Positions 56,453-64,000 of a stretch of DNA of 64,000 nucleotides are shown in pieces (within the stretch, counting starts at the first letter, position 1; each line of letters opens with the position of its first letter). This DNA comes from Neorhizobium tomejilense (GTDB lineage Bacteria > Pseudomonadota > Alphaproteobacteria > Rhizobiales > Rhizobiaceae), in NCBI GenBank assembly GCA_002968845.1, contig PVBG01000011.1, forward strand, positions 62,001 to 126,000, written 5' to 3'. A program made the position numbers and the translations under genes. A model generated the notes under the pieces. It was not told the origin of the DNA. It was given only the letters and a program-made list of their open reading frames with translations, and did not search any database.

Positions 56453-57853
56453 TTACTTAGCGCGGGCATGCTGGCCGATGAATGTTTCGACGGCCTTAAG
56501 CTCAGGCTCCAAGATATCGAAGCGCTCCTCCCTTTGCATAAGATCAGCAAGCCATGATGGAAGCGCCGGATCAATTCCGCAAGCGGATTTTACCGAGGCC
56601 GGAAATTTGGCCGGGTGCGCGGTGGCCAGAGTGACCATCGGGCTTGCCGGTTTTGCGTTCTTGCCTGCGACGAAAACACCGGTCGCAGTATGGGGATCGA
56701 GGAGGTACCCGGTCTCGGAAAGCGTTTCGCGGATGGTTGCGGCAACCTGTCGCTCCGTCGCCCGCCCGGCACGGAACTCGCGGCGGACGGCTTTCAGCGC
56801 CTCAGGCTTGATCTCGAAGCTGCCGGACTGCTTCAGCCCGGCCATCGCGGCACGCACCGACGCGGCGTCGCGGCCATAGGCTTCGAACAGCAGCCGCTCG
56901 AAATTGGACGAGATCTGGATGTCCATCGACGGCGAGGTGGTCGCCTTGACGTCGCGCATCTCGTAGCGGCCGGTCTTCAGCGTCCGGGCGAGGATGTCGT
57001 TGTCGTTGGTGGCGATCACCAGCCGGTCGATCGGCAAGCCCATCTTCTTGGCCACATAACCCGCGAAAATATCGCCGAAATTGCCGGTCGGCACCGTGAA
57101 GGAGATTTTCCGGTCCGGCCCGCCGAGCGAAACGGCGGCCGTGAAATAATAGACCACCTGCGCCATGATGCGCGCCCAGTTGATCGAGTTGACGCCCGAG
57201 AGCTTCACCCGGTCGCGGAAGGCGACGTCGTTGAACATCTCCTTGACGATGTTCTGGCAGTCGTCGAAATTGCCCCTCAGCGCCAGCGCATGCACGTTGG
57301 CGGCACTGGAGGTCGTCATCTGCCGCTGCTGCACAGACGAGACCTTGCCATGCGGGAAAAGGATGAAGATGTCGGTGCGCTCGCGGCCCGCGAATGCGTC
57401 GATGGCCGCCCCGCCGGTATCCCCCGACGTCGCGCCGACGATCGTGGCGCGTTCGCCGCGCTCGGCGAGCACATAGTCCATCAGCCGGGCAAGCAACTGC
57501 ATCGCCACGTCCTTGAAGGCGAGCGTCGTGCCGTGGAAGAGTTCGAGCACGAAATCGTTCGGCCCCGTCTGTACCAGCGGCACGACGGCCGGATGCCGGA
57601 ACGTGGCATAGGCCTCGTCGATCATTCCCTTCAGCTTGTCGGCGGGAATTTCGTCGCCGACGAAGTGCTTGAGAATCTCGAAGGCGACCTCCTGATAGGT
57701 CCTGCCGCGCAGGGCGCGGATCTCCTTTTTGGAGAGCGAAGGCCATTGACGTGGCACGTAAAGGCCGCCGTCGCGGGCAAGGCCCGCCATCAGCGCATCC
57801 CGGAATCCGAGCGGAGCGGCTTCGCCCCGGGTAGAAATATAGTCCACGACCAT
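56453..57853 (-). CDS. thrC: Threonine synthase
   Basis: 466 residues; PLP enzyme converting O-phosphohomoserine to threonine. PLP Lys in LAFKDVAMQL (near 114), phosphate loop region GATSGDTGGAA (near 145) and TVPTGNFGDIFAGY (near 258). Start at MVVDYISTRGE. The partner homoserine kinase (thrB) is 19 kb away on the other strand. Confidence 0.96.
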   Translation of the reverse strand: MVVDYISTRGEAAPLGFRDALMAGLARDGGLYVPRQWPSLSKKEIRALRGRTYQEVAFEILKHFVGDEIPADKLKGMIDEAYATFRHPAVVPLVQTGPNDFVLELFHGTTLAFKDVAMQLLARLMDYVLAERGERATIVGATSGDTGGAAIDAFAGRERTDIFILFPHGKVSSVQQRQMTTSSAANVHALALRGNFDDCQNIVKEMFNDVAFRDRVKLSGVNSINWARIMAQVVYYFTAAVSLGGPDRKISFTVPTGNFGDIFAGYVAKKMGLPIDRLVIATNDNDILARTLKTGRYEMRDVKATTSPSMDIQISSNFERLLFEAYGRDAASVRAAMAGLKQSGSFEIKPEALKAVRREFRAGRATERQVAATIRETLSETGYLLDPHTATGVFVAGKNAKPASPMVTLATAHPAKFPASVKSACGIDPALPSWLADLMQREERFDILEPELKAVETFIGQHARAK

Positions 57854-57982
57854 CAACCCCAATCGATTTTTATTCGCGCCGCTGATATAGACCAGGAAAA
57901 TGGGCGGTGAAAGACCGGAAAGTGATGCTCCGGTTCGCCAGGTAAATGGCCCAGATATTGGGATGGAAGAGGGTTGAGTACG

Positions 57983-58552
57983 GTGTTTGCAAAGATTTCG
58001 CGTGGTCTTCTGGCGGTGTCGCTCGTGGCGGTTCTCGCAAGCTGCAATTCCTCGGCGCCGACAGAGGGGCTGACCCCGACCGCAACCGCCGCCCCAGCCG
58101 CTGAGGCAGCAACGCCCGTGGTGCAGGCATTCTGCCCGCCGGTCGTCATGCTGGAACAGACCGCCATTCATCGCGCCTATGCTCGCGGTGGCGAGAACAC
58201 GCCGGAAAAACTGCTCTACCAGGCCTCGCTCGCCGATGCGACGCGCCAGTGCACCGCCAATGAGACGACGCTGACCATCAACGTCGTCGCGCAAGGACGT
58301 CTCGTCCAGGGCCCGGTCGGCGTTCCCGGCACGGTCACCCTGCCGATCCTCATCGAAGTGGTCGACGGCGACAGCGTCATCTATTCGCAGAAGGTGTCCT
58401 TCCCGGTCGACATGCCGGCCGGCGGCACCCAGTTCATCTTCAACAAGGCGGATGTGCAGATCCCGAACGCACAAGGCGGCGCCTCACGCTTCACCCGCGT
58501 CCGCCTCGGCTACGACACCGGCCCGGCCAAGAAGCCGGCCCGTCGGAGCTGA
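57983..58552 (+). CDS. Putative lipoprotein, unknown function
   Basis: 189 residues from GTG 57983. N-terminal basic and hydrophobic segment ends in the lipobox LASC (about residue 20). The rest, after a Thr/Ala/Pro linker, is a beta-rich domain with NVVAQGRLVQGP and VDMPAGGTQFIFNKADVQIP. GAGGG lies about 9 nt upstream; TTG 57974 is a possible alternative start. Divergent from thrC. Confidence 0.76.
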   Translation: MFAKISRGLLAVSLVAVLASCNSSAPTEGLTPTATAAPAAEAATPVVQAFCPPVVMLEQTAIHRAYARGGENTPEKLLYQASLADATRQCTANETTLTINVVAQGRLVQGPVGVPGTVTLPILIEVVDGDSVIYSQKVSFPVDMPAGGTQFIFNKADVQIPNAQGGASRFTRVRLGYDTGPAKKPARRS

Positions 58553-58576
58553 TAGAGAACCAACCGATCGGGGCGC

Positions 58577-59266
58577 TCAGAGCGCCCCGGCCCATTCGCC
58601 GAGCGCAGCGATGACCGCCGGCAGGTCCATCATCCGCGAAATCACGGTTTCGGCACCGGCGTCCGTCAATCGGTCGGCATGGCTCGGATAGGTGTGCGAT
58701 GCGCCGGTAAAACCGACGACGCGCATGCCGGCCGCCTTGGCGCCATGGACGCCATGGGTGGAATCCTCGATCACCAGGCACTTCTCCGGCGAAACCTTGA
58801 ACTGTTCGGCGGCGTGCAGGAAGATATCCGGCTTCGGCTTGACCCGATCCGGCCCGAGATCCTTGGCCGAATAGATATGCGGCGCAAAATAGGGTTTCAG
58901 GCCGACCTTTTCGAGCATCACGTCGAGCCGGTGGGTGCTCGAATTGGAGCAGATGCAGCGCTGCGTCGTCAGCCTTGCCAGTGCGAACTTCACGCCATCG
59001 ATGATTTTCACGTCGCGGGCAAGCCGTGCGTCAAGGATTGTCTCGGATTTGTCGAGCAGCGAGGCCGACAGCGGAATATCGGCTTCCTTTTCCACGGTCA
59101 GCAGGATGTTCTTCCAGGTCATGCCGGCGAAGCGCTCGCCCATTTCCTCGACGCTGATCGGATAACCCGCTTCGGTCAGCAGTCTGGATTCCACCTGCGC
59201 CGCGATGATTTCTGAATCGACGAGAACGCCGTCGCAATCGAAGATGATGAGGTCGAAGCTGCTCAT
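58577..59266 (-). CDS. HAD-family phosphatase (beta-phosphoglucomutase-like)
   Basis: 229 residues. Motif I FDCDGVLVDSE (residues 9-19), motif II CSNSSTHRL (near 107) and motif IV CLVIEDSTHGVHGAKAAGM (near 164) are intact. Belongs to the phosphoglycolate phosphatase or beta-PGM group. Start at MSSFDLI 59266. It diverges from bioR. Confidence 0.9.
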   Translation of the reverse strand: MSSFDLIIFDCDGVLVDSEIIAAQVESRLLTEAGYPISVEEMGERFAGMTWKNILLTVEKEADIPLSASLLDKSETILDARLARDVKIIDGVKFALARLTTQRCICSNSSTHRLDVMLEKVGLKPYFAPHIYSAKDLGPDRVKPKPDIFLHAAEQFKVSPEKCLVIEDSTHGVHGAKAAGMRVVGFTGASHTYPSHADRLTDAGAETVISRMMDLPAVIAALGEWAGAL

Positions 59267-59413
59267 GAGGAAATGCCTTCCATGGGCCTGATATAAGGTG
59301 AGGCGGCCTTTTATACGATGGCAGGACAAACCTCAACCAACCGCCGCGCATGGCTGGGACAAGCGTAGCGGGCGGCTCTCGACAAGCGGAAAACGGCGCA
59401 CTAAGGAACGCTG

Positions 59414-60082
59414 ATGGGCAAGGAACCGGAAGACACCATCGCCAGCCGCATCAGCCGCGTGCTTGCCGACCGCATTGTGCGTGGCGAGCTCGCCCCCGGC
59501 GCCCGTCTTCGCCAGGATCATATCGCTGAGGAATTCGAGACCAGCCACGTGCCGGTGCGCGAGGCATTCCGCCGGCTGGAAGCGCAGGGCCTGGCGATCA
59601 GCGAACCGCGCCGCGGCGTGCGCGTCGCCTCCTTTGATCTCGCCGAAGTCCGCGAAGTGGCGGAAATGCGTGCCGTGCTGGAAGTGCTGGCGCTCCGTCA
59701 TGCCGCCCGCCACCTGACCCCGGCCATCCTCGATGCGGCGGAAGATGCGGCCCGTGAGGGCGATGCCGCTGCCGACGTGCATGCCTGGGAGGCGGCGAAC
59801 CGCCGTTTCCACCGGCTGATCCTCGCCCCCTGCGGCATGAAGCGTCTGCTCGCCTCAATCGACGACCTGCATGCCGCAAGCGCCAGGTTCCTGTTCTCCG
59901 CCTGGCAGTCCGGCTGGGAAAAGCGTACCGACCACGACCATCGCGCCATCCTCTCCGCTCTTAGGCAGGGCAAGTCCGACGAGGCCGCCGCCATCCTGCA
60001 GAAACATGTGCAATGGATTGGCCGTGGCCCGCAGCCGGCCAAGACTGGTGCCGCGCGCGAGACTTTCGCCATCGTCGGTTAG
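59414..60082 (+). CDS. bioR: GntR-family biotin regulator BioR
   Basis: 222 residues. The GntR winged helix (about 10-75, LRQDHIAEEFETSHVPVREAFRRL) is followed by an FCD-type helical effector domain. BioR represses biotin synthesis and transport genes in alphaproteobacteria by binding TTATMKATAA. Two such sites lie in the intergenic region before bioY, strongly supporting the assignment. The two genes are collinear. Confidence 0.88.
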   Translation: MGKEPEDTIASRISRVLADRIVRGELAPGARLRQDHIAEEFETSHVPVREAFRRLEAQGLAISEPRRGVRVASFDLAEVREVAEMRAVLEVLALRHAARHLTPAILDAAEDAAREGDAAADVHAWEAANRRFHRLILAPCGMKRLLASIDDLHAASARFLFSAWQSGWEKRTDHDHRAILSALRQGKSDEAAAILQKHVQWIGRGPQPAKTGAARETFAIVG

Positions 60083-60092
60083 TTACTCCTCG

Positions 60093-60108
60093 AAATTATA
60101 GATAATTT
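60093..60108. promoter_or_regulatory. BioR box 1
   Basis: AAATTATAGATAATTT contains TTATAGATAA, the BioR recognition sequence in reverse orientation, 11 bp after the bioR stop. A 16-bp exact inverted copy stands at 60243-60258. Confidence 0.78.
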
Positions 60109-60242
60109 ATTTCCGCGAAAACTGGCTTCCATCGACCTGTTCGGGTGGATTTGTGCCGTCGTTTCGGTTCCCTCCATCGTGTACTCGATGCCATAGCTAT
60201 TGCGTCCGCCGAAAATTCACCGCATAAAATAGATGGGAATAA
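60109..60242 (+). promoter_or_regulatory. bioY promoter region between BioR boxes
   Basis: Contains TTGCGT (60200-60205) and CATAAA (60223-60228), 17 nt apart, the best promoter candidate. It would start transcription close to BioR box 2, allowing repression by roadblock. No gene seen. Confidence 0.45.
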
Positions 60243-60258
60243 AAATTATCTATAATTT
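60243..60258. promoter_or_regulatory. BioR box 2
   Basis: AAATTATCTATAATTT contains TTATCTATAA, the forward BioR motif, 15 bp before the bioY start codon. Confidence 0.83.
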
Positions 60259-60273
60259 GAGAAGGAGAGTTCG

Positions 60274-60861
60274 ATGTCCCTGATTAATTCCCCCCAGACG
60301 CTGGTTTTCGATCCCTTTCGACTTGTCGAGCGGTCCTTGCCCGCCAAAGTCCTGTTCGTGCTTGCGGGCACGCTGGTGCTGGCGATCGCGTCCCGGATCG
60401 CCGTGCCGATGGTTCCGGTTCCGATCACCATGCAGACCTTCGCGGTGACCATGATCGGCGCGCTTTACGGCTGGCGGCTTGGCGCCCTGACGGTGCTTGC
60501 GTGGCTTGGGGAGGCTGCGCTTGGAGCGCCGGTGCTCGCCGGTGGGGCGGGCGGCATTGCCGTGTTCGCCGGGCCGACCGCGGGTTATCTCTTTTCCTTT
60601 CCGGTGATTGCAGCCGTTGCCGGCTGGCTTGCCGAACGCGGCTGGACCGGGCGGCGCATACTCGCCAGCTTCTCGGCGCATCTCATCGCAAACCTTCTAT
60701 GCCTTGCGCTCGGCTGGGCCTGGCTCGCGGCACTGATCGGCGCTGAAAAGGCGTTCTGGGCCGGCGTTGCTCCGTTCATCCTTGGTGCTGCACTGAAATC
60801 GGGCCTGGCTGCGGCCGTCCTTGCCGCCGTCGCCTCCCGCAATCGCGCTGCGACAGAATGA
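60274..60861 (+). CDS. bioY: Biotin transporter BioY
   Basis: 195 residues with six membrane helices: substrate-binding S component of the ECF biotin importer. Conserved segments PVPITMQTFAVTMIGALYG (near 49-67) and GAPVLAGGAGG (near 85) plus a GPTAGYLFSFP region. GAGAAGGAGAG precedes ATG. The ATPase and T component genes are not in this window. Overlaps the next gene by 4 nt. Confidence 0.95.
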   Translation: MSLINSPQTLVFDPFRLVERSLPAKVLFVLAGTLVLAIASRIAVPMVPVPITMQTFAVTMIGALYGWRLGALTVLAWLGEAALGAPVLAGGAGGIAVFAGPTAGYLFSFPVIAAVAGWLAERGWTGRRILASFSAHLIANLLCLALGWAWLAALIGAEKAFWAGVAPFILGAALKSGLAAAVLAAVASRNRAATE

Positions 60862-61328
60862 CGGTGAGGCTGCGGCCGCATCACCTGCTCTGCATGCTGA
60901 CCTTTGTCGGCGAGGGCTATAGCCCAGCCTTCGTCGCCAACTATCGTCGTCTCGCCGGCCGGCTTTCCGCCGGCGAGCCGATCGAGATCGTCTCCGGTCC
61001 CGACGATATCTGCGCTCCGCTCCTGTCGGATGAAAGTGCGCATTGTTTCGGTGCTTCGGTTGCCGGTCGCGATGCAATGGCGCTGGCGGATATCGCCCGC
61101 CTGCTTGGGCGGGAGCTAGAGACCGGGGCGGTGATCGCCTCCGATCAGGCGCTATTCGAGAAACTGCGCCGCGCCTTCTCTGCCGGCGTGGCCCGCGACG
61201 CTTGCACGGGCTGCGAATGGAGCAGCCTTTGCGATCGCATTGCAGGAGAAGATTACAAAGGCGCGCTGGTGATGAATTTCAGCCTGCCGGAAACAGCGAC
61301 AGAAATTTCCGCTCGCCGTCCGGCGTAA
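60858..61328 (+). CDS. DUF1284 protein, cysteine-rich, coupled to bioY
   Basis: 156 residues. N-terminal RPHHLLCMLTFVGEGYS, then six Cys in total including a C-terminal CTGCEWSSLC (residues 116-125) and the early His pair. The pattern suggests an iron-sulfur or zinc site. Matches DUF1284, function unknown. Its ATG overlaps the bioY stop, so it is translated with the biotin transporter. It overlaps the convergent ArsR-like gene by 50 bp at the 3' end. Confidence 0.86.
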   Translation: MTVRLRPHHLLCMLTFVGEGYSPAFVANYRRLAGRLSAGEPIEIVSGPDDICAPLLSDESAHCFGASVAGRDAMALADIARLLGRELETGAVIASDQALFEKLRRAFSAGVARDACTGCEWSSLCDRIAGEDYKGALVMNFSLPETATEISARRPA

Positions 61329-61962
61329 ACAGCACCGCGCGGCTCTCTTCACTGCGCCGTGCCCAGCCGTTTTCGAGGAAATGGGCAAGCAGCGCCTTGC
61401 CGAGCGTGCCGGCCAGATGCGAGCGCCGCTCGCTCCAGTCGAGGCAGGATTTGCAGAGCGGCCGGCGATTGGATGTGAGCGATGCTACATCGATGCCGAG
61501 CGTGCCGAGTTCCGCGCGGCCGTCCTCGGTCATCGTCAGGTTCTCGCCGTCGCTCTCGATCGCGCCGCGGGCGACGAAACTGTCGAGCATCCTGACCCCG
61601 TAGTCGCCGGCGAGATGGTCGTAGCAGACGCGCGCCTTGCGCAATGCCGGATCCTTCGGCCCTGGCCGGTGGCGTAGATGGCCTCTGCTTGCCGCAAACC
61701 CCATGATATTTTCGAGCAGCGTGCCGGCGGCCGCGTCGGCAAGCGTGAAATAGCGATGCCGACCCTGCTTGCGCTGCGCGAGAATGCCGCCGTCTTCGAG
61801 CTTGGAGAGATGCGAACTCGCCGTCTGCACCGTCACGCCGGCGGCCTGCGCAAGCTCGGTCGCCGTCAGCGCCTGGCCGCCCATCAGGGCAGTCAGCATG
61901 TTGGCGCGGGCGGGGTCGCCGAACAGCATCCCGATGCGGGCAATGTCTGGACCTTCTTTCAT
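61279..61962 (-). CDS. ArsR-type winged-helix regulator
   Basis: 227 residues. The N-terminal winged helix (FGDPARANMLTALMGGQALT and ELAQAAGVTVQTASSHLSKLEDGGIL) is followed by an extension with a Cys in PLCKSCLDWSERR (CxxC near 178). Belongs to the larger helix-turn-helix group next to NIPSNAP genes. Start at MKEGPDIARIG 61962. It diverges from the NIPSNAP/ABM pair and probably controls it. Confidence 0.87.
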   Translation of the reverse strand: MKEGPDIARIGMLFGDPARANMLTALMGGQALTATELAQAAGVTVQTASSHLSKLEDGGILAQRKQGRHRYFTLADAAAGTLLENIMGFAASRGHLRHRPGPKDPALRKARVCYDHLAGDYGVRMLDSFVARGAIESDGENLTMTEDGRAELGTLGIDVASLTSNRRPLCKSCLDWSERRSHLAGTLGKALLAHFLENGWARRSEESRAVLFTPDGERKFLSLFPAG

Positions 61963-62035
61963 ACTTCGACCGTAACCGAAGCATCTTCGTCTGGCAACAT
62001 GGCAAAACACCTCCGCAACACAAGGAGACGAAGTC

Positions 62036-62365
62036 ATGATCACCTGTTTCATCCGCTACGAAATCGACCCGTTCAAAAAGGACGCTTTCGCCGAGTATGC
62101 CCGCAACTGGGGCCAGGCGATCCCGCGTTGCGGCGCCGATCTGATCGGTTATTTCGGCCCCCACGAGGGTTCGGCGACGACGGCCTATGGCGTCTACAAT
62201 ATCGACAGCCTCGCCGCCTACGAAGCCTATCGCGCCCGGCTGATGGCCGATCCGCTGGGCAAGGAAAATTACGCGTTCTCAAAACGCGAGCGTTTCATCC
62301 TGAAGGAGGACCGGATCTTCCTCAGGAATGTCTCCATGCCGCACGGAGCTTTGGTAAAGCCATGA
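62036..62365 (+). CDS. NIPSNAP-family protein
   Basis: 109 residues with the ferredoxin-like NIPSNAP fold: ITCFIRYEIDPFKKDAFAEY and a YGVYNIDSLAAYEAYR repeat, then DPLGKENYAFSKRER. Function unknown. Its TGA overlaps the ATG of the next gene. Confidence 0.9.
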   Translation: MITCFIRYEIDPFKKDAFAEYARNWGQAIPRCGADLIGYFGPHEGSATTAYGVYNIDSLAAYEAYRARLMADPLGKENYAFSKRERFILKEDRIFLRNVSMPHGALVKP

Positions 62366-62709
62366 TCGCCGTCATCTTCGAAGTCATCCCCTATATGGGC
62401 GAGCGCCACAAATATCTCGACCTCGCCGGCGAACTCAGATCCGAACTGGAAACCATCGACGGCTTCATCTCGATCGAGCGTTTCGAAAGCCTCACCCTGC
62501 GCGGAAAAATCCTCTCCCTGTCGTTCTGGCGCGACGAGGAGGCCGTCAAGGCGTGGCGCAATTTGGAAAGCCACCGCGCCGCCCAGAAAGCCGGCCGCGG
62601 CGGCGTCTTCGCCGATTACCGCCTGCGCATCGGCCATGTCGTCAGGGACTACGGCATGTTCGAGCGGAACGAGGCGCCGAAGGATAGCCGCGAGGTACAT
62701 GCGGTTTAG
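62362..62709 (+). CDS. Antibiotic biosynthesis monooxygenase-family protein
   Basis: 115 residues of the ABM ferredoxin-like fold: MIAVIFEVIPYMGERHKYLD, GFISIERFES and LSLSFWRDEEAVKAWRNLESH. Often heme-degrading or quinone monooxygenase-like; the substrate is unknown. Coupled to the NIPSNAP gene. Confidence 0.9.
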   Translation: MIAVIFEVIPYMGERHKYLDLAGELRSELETIDGFISIERFESLTLRGKILSLSFWRDEEAVKAWRNLESHRAAQKAGRGGVFADYRLRIGHVVRDYGMFERNEAPKDSREVHAV

Positions 62710-62713
62710 ATGT

Positions 62714-63166
62714 TTATTCGCTACGTTTGATGGCGGCGAGTTTCCCGAGCTGCCGGCTTTCTTCAAGATGCATCTTGAGCAACTCGAACCAGTCGCTCGG
62801 CAAATGGCCAATCACACAGCTGTCGTCGGTGTGCGGTCGGCTCGACAACCATGAAGCGGGCCGTAAATCAGGGCCCGGCCAGATGAAGACATTCAACTGG
62901 TCGGTATAAGCCCAGGACGGCTCCTCCGAGAGGCCGAGATACCTCAGCAGCTTTGTTGGCAGAGGTAATGCGCGTTGGTGAGACTTCGGTTCGCTATGCG
63001 AGATGCCGAGGCAATAGACGATCTCTTTGCTTCCATCGCGGACGGCGGACAAGACGACAACCGCAGGGCGCGTTTTCTCACCGTCGTCCCTTGTTCCGGA
63101 TTGGGAATGCCAGAGATATTCGTAGGCGACAATGCTACCGACTGGCGCCGAAAGAGGGATTTTCAA
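62714..63166 (-). CDS. PemK/MazF-like toxin
   Basis: 150 residues. N-terminal PVGSIVAYEYLW and central EKTRPAVVVLSAV resemble the PemK/MazF beta-barrel ribonuclease entry (G-x-I ... RPavVv). The C-terminal part with DLRPASWLSSRPH is less typical, and the length exceeds MazF (about 110). Start overlaps the upstream antitoxin-like stop (ATGA), the usual order for such pairs. Confidence 0.65.
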   Translation of the reverse strand: MKIPLSAPVGSIVAYEYLWHSQSGTRDDGEKTRPAVVVLSAVRDGSKEIVYCLGISHSEPKSHQRALPLPTKLLRYLGLSEEPSWAYTDQLNVFIWPGPDLRPASWLSSRPHTDDSCVIGHLPSDWFELLKMHLEESRQLGKLAAIKRSE

Positions 63167-63357
63167 CGCGCCCGATCCGAGGGTTTCCGGGAGACAAGAT
63201 TGCCCTCGTCGTCGAGATCGTCGAGATTATAGGGCACGTCCGCCTTGACCTGCGCGGCGCGGATCGCTGCCATTTCCGCATCGCTGAGCTCTCGAGCAAG
63301 AAGCACTCTTCTTGTCGGCTGCTCGCCTCGCTTTGCGGATGCCTTTGTGGTGGGCAT
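63163..63357 (-). CDS. Putative antitoxin of the PemK-like pair
   Basis: 64 residues, basic N-terminus (MPTTKASAKRGEQPTRRV) and an acidic C-terminus (NLDDLDDEGNLVSRKP). No family recognised, but size, position and 4-nt overlap with the toxin-like gene suit an antitoxin. The same genome window carries two other toxin-antitoxin pairs. Confidence 0.62.
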   Translation of the reverse strand: MPTTKASAKRGEQPTRRVLLARELSDAEMAAIRAAQVKADVPYNLDDLDDEGNLVSRKPSDRAR

Positions 63358-63471
63358 GATTGCACTCCATCATTGTTCTCCAAAGATACGGCATGTGTCG
63401 GAATGATCAAGCCGGCACCATCTTTCCACGCCTCAAAATTTTTCCCGAAATCGTGCACCGCTTCAGGCTTT

Positions 63472-63492
63472 GGTAACCAAAATAGGTAACCA
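63472..63492 (+). promoter_or_regulatory. Direct repeat upstream of ccrM
   Basis: GGTAACCA occurs at 63472-63479 and 63485-63492, 13 bp apart; the second copy continues GGTAACCATAAC and matches the CtrA half-site TTAACCAT at seven of eight positions when aligned. CtrA controls ccrM timing in other alphaproteobacteria. No GANTC site is seen within 180 bp upstream. Confidence 0.4.
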
Positions 63493-63535
63493 TAACAGGC
63501 AGTAAAATTCGTATCGAGTAGAGCGTAGCGAGTAG

Positions 63536-64000
<465 letters not shown>

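Overview
The window is GC-rich, densely coding DNA from an alphaproteobacterial chromosome, most likely Rhizobiaceae (Rhizobium/Agrobacterium/Neorhizobium type). The reasons are the block ribB-aroC-(histidine phosphatase)-fabI-dnaJ-like-pdxH, the aa3 oxidase operon ctaC-ctaD-ctaB-coxF-ctaG-ctaE with SURF1 next to ialB-ispH-thrB-rnhA, a CcrM methyltransferase, BioR/BioY biotin control, tandem Zur-type operators and a rhizobial-style palindromic intergenic repeat. I see no rRNA, tRNA, CRISPR array, insertion sequence or prophage.

Region 1 (1-11.9 kb) is a catabolic island for an amino sugar or N-acyl amino sugar. A LacI regulator diverges from nagB-like, SIS-domain, nagA and ceramidase-fold amidase genes, followed by a sugar ABC transporter (binding protein, two permeases, ATPase) with an embedded AGE-family epimerase. 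Two near-identical palindromic operators, each lying between possible promoter elements, precede the two halves, so one regulator probably controls both. A shrunken uxuA remnant and a palindromic repeat follow, then a Gfo/Idh/MocA dehydrogenase.

Region 2 (11.9-27.9 kb) mixes a BrnTA toxin-antitoxin pair, core metabolism (ribB, aroC, fabI, pdxH), a large CHASE-PAS-PAS-GGDEF-EAL protein, a DnaJ-like chaperone, a toxin-antitoxin pair in an unusual tail-to-tail layout, a polysaccharide deacetylase, a TauE/SafE permease, a MazG-like hydrolase, a GrpB-family protein and tldD.

Region 3 (28-40 kb) is the cytochrome c oxidase operon on the minus strand, with an FNR-like box at its head, and on the plus strand ialB, ispH, thrB, rnhA and housekeeping genes.

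Region 4 (40-50.6 kb) holds a metal ABC transporter (ATPase-permease-binding protein) behind tandem Zur boxes, with an apparent 44-residue membrane peptide at the operon head; a 1-Cys peroxiredoxin; a DsbD-N-like protein; YqgE; CsbD; a zinc-ribbon metallopeptidase; a candidate small RNA; an acyl-CoA dehydrogenase-like gene; and an ArsR-SRPBCC-membrane-DUF1801-DUF1801 cassette with a 16-bp palindromic operator.

Region 5 (50.8-64 kb) contains an HxlR regulator, a second EAL protein with a degenerate GGDEF site, a GNAT enzyme, an M16 peptidase, thrC, a lipoprotein, a HAD phosphatase, bioR-bioY-DUF1284 with two matching BioR boxes, an ArsR/NIPSNAP/ABM group, a PemK-like toxin-antitoxin pair and the start of ccrM, cut by the window edge.
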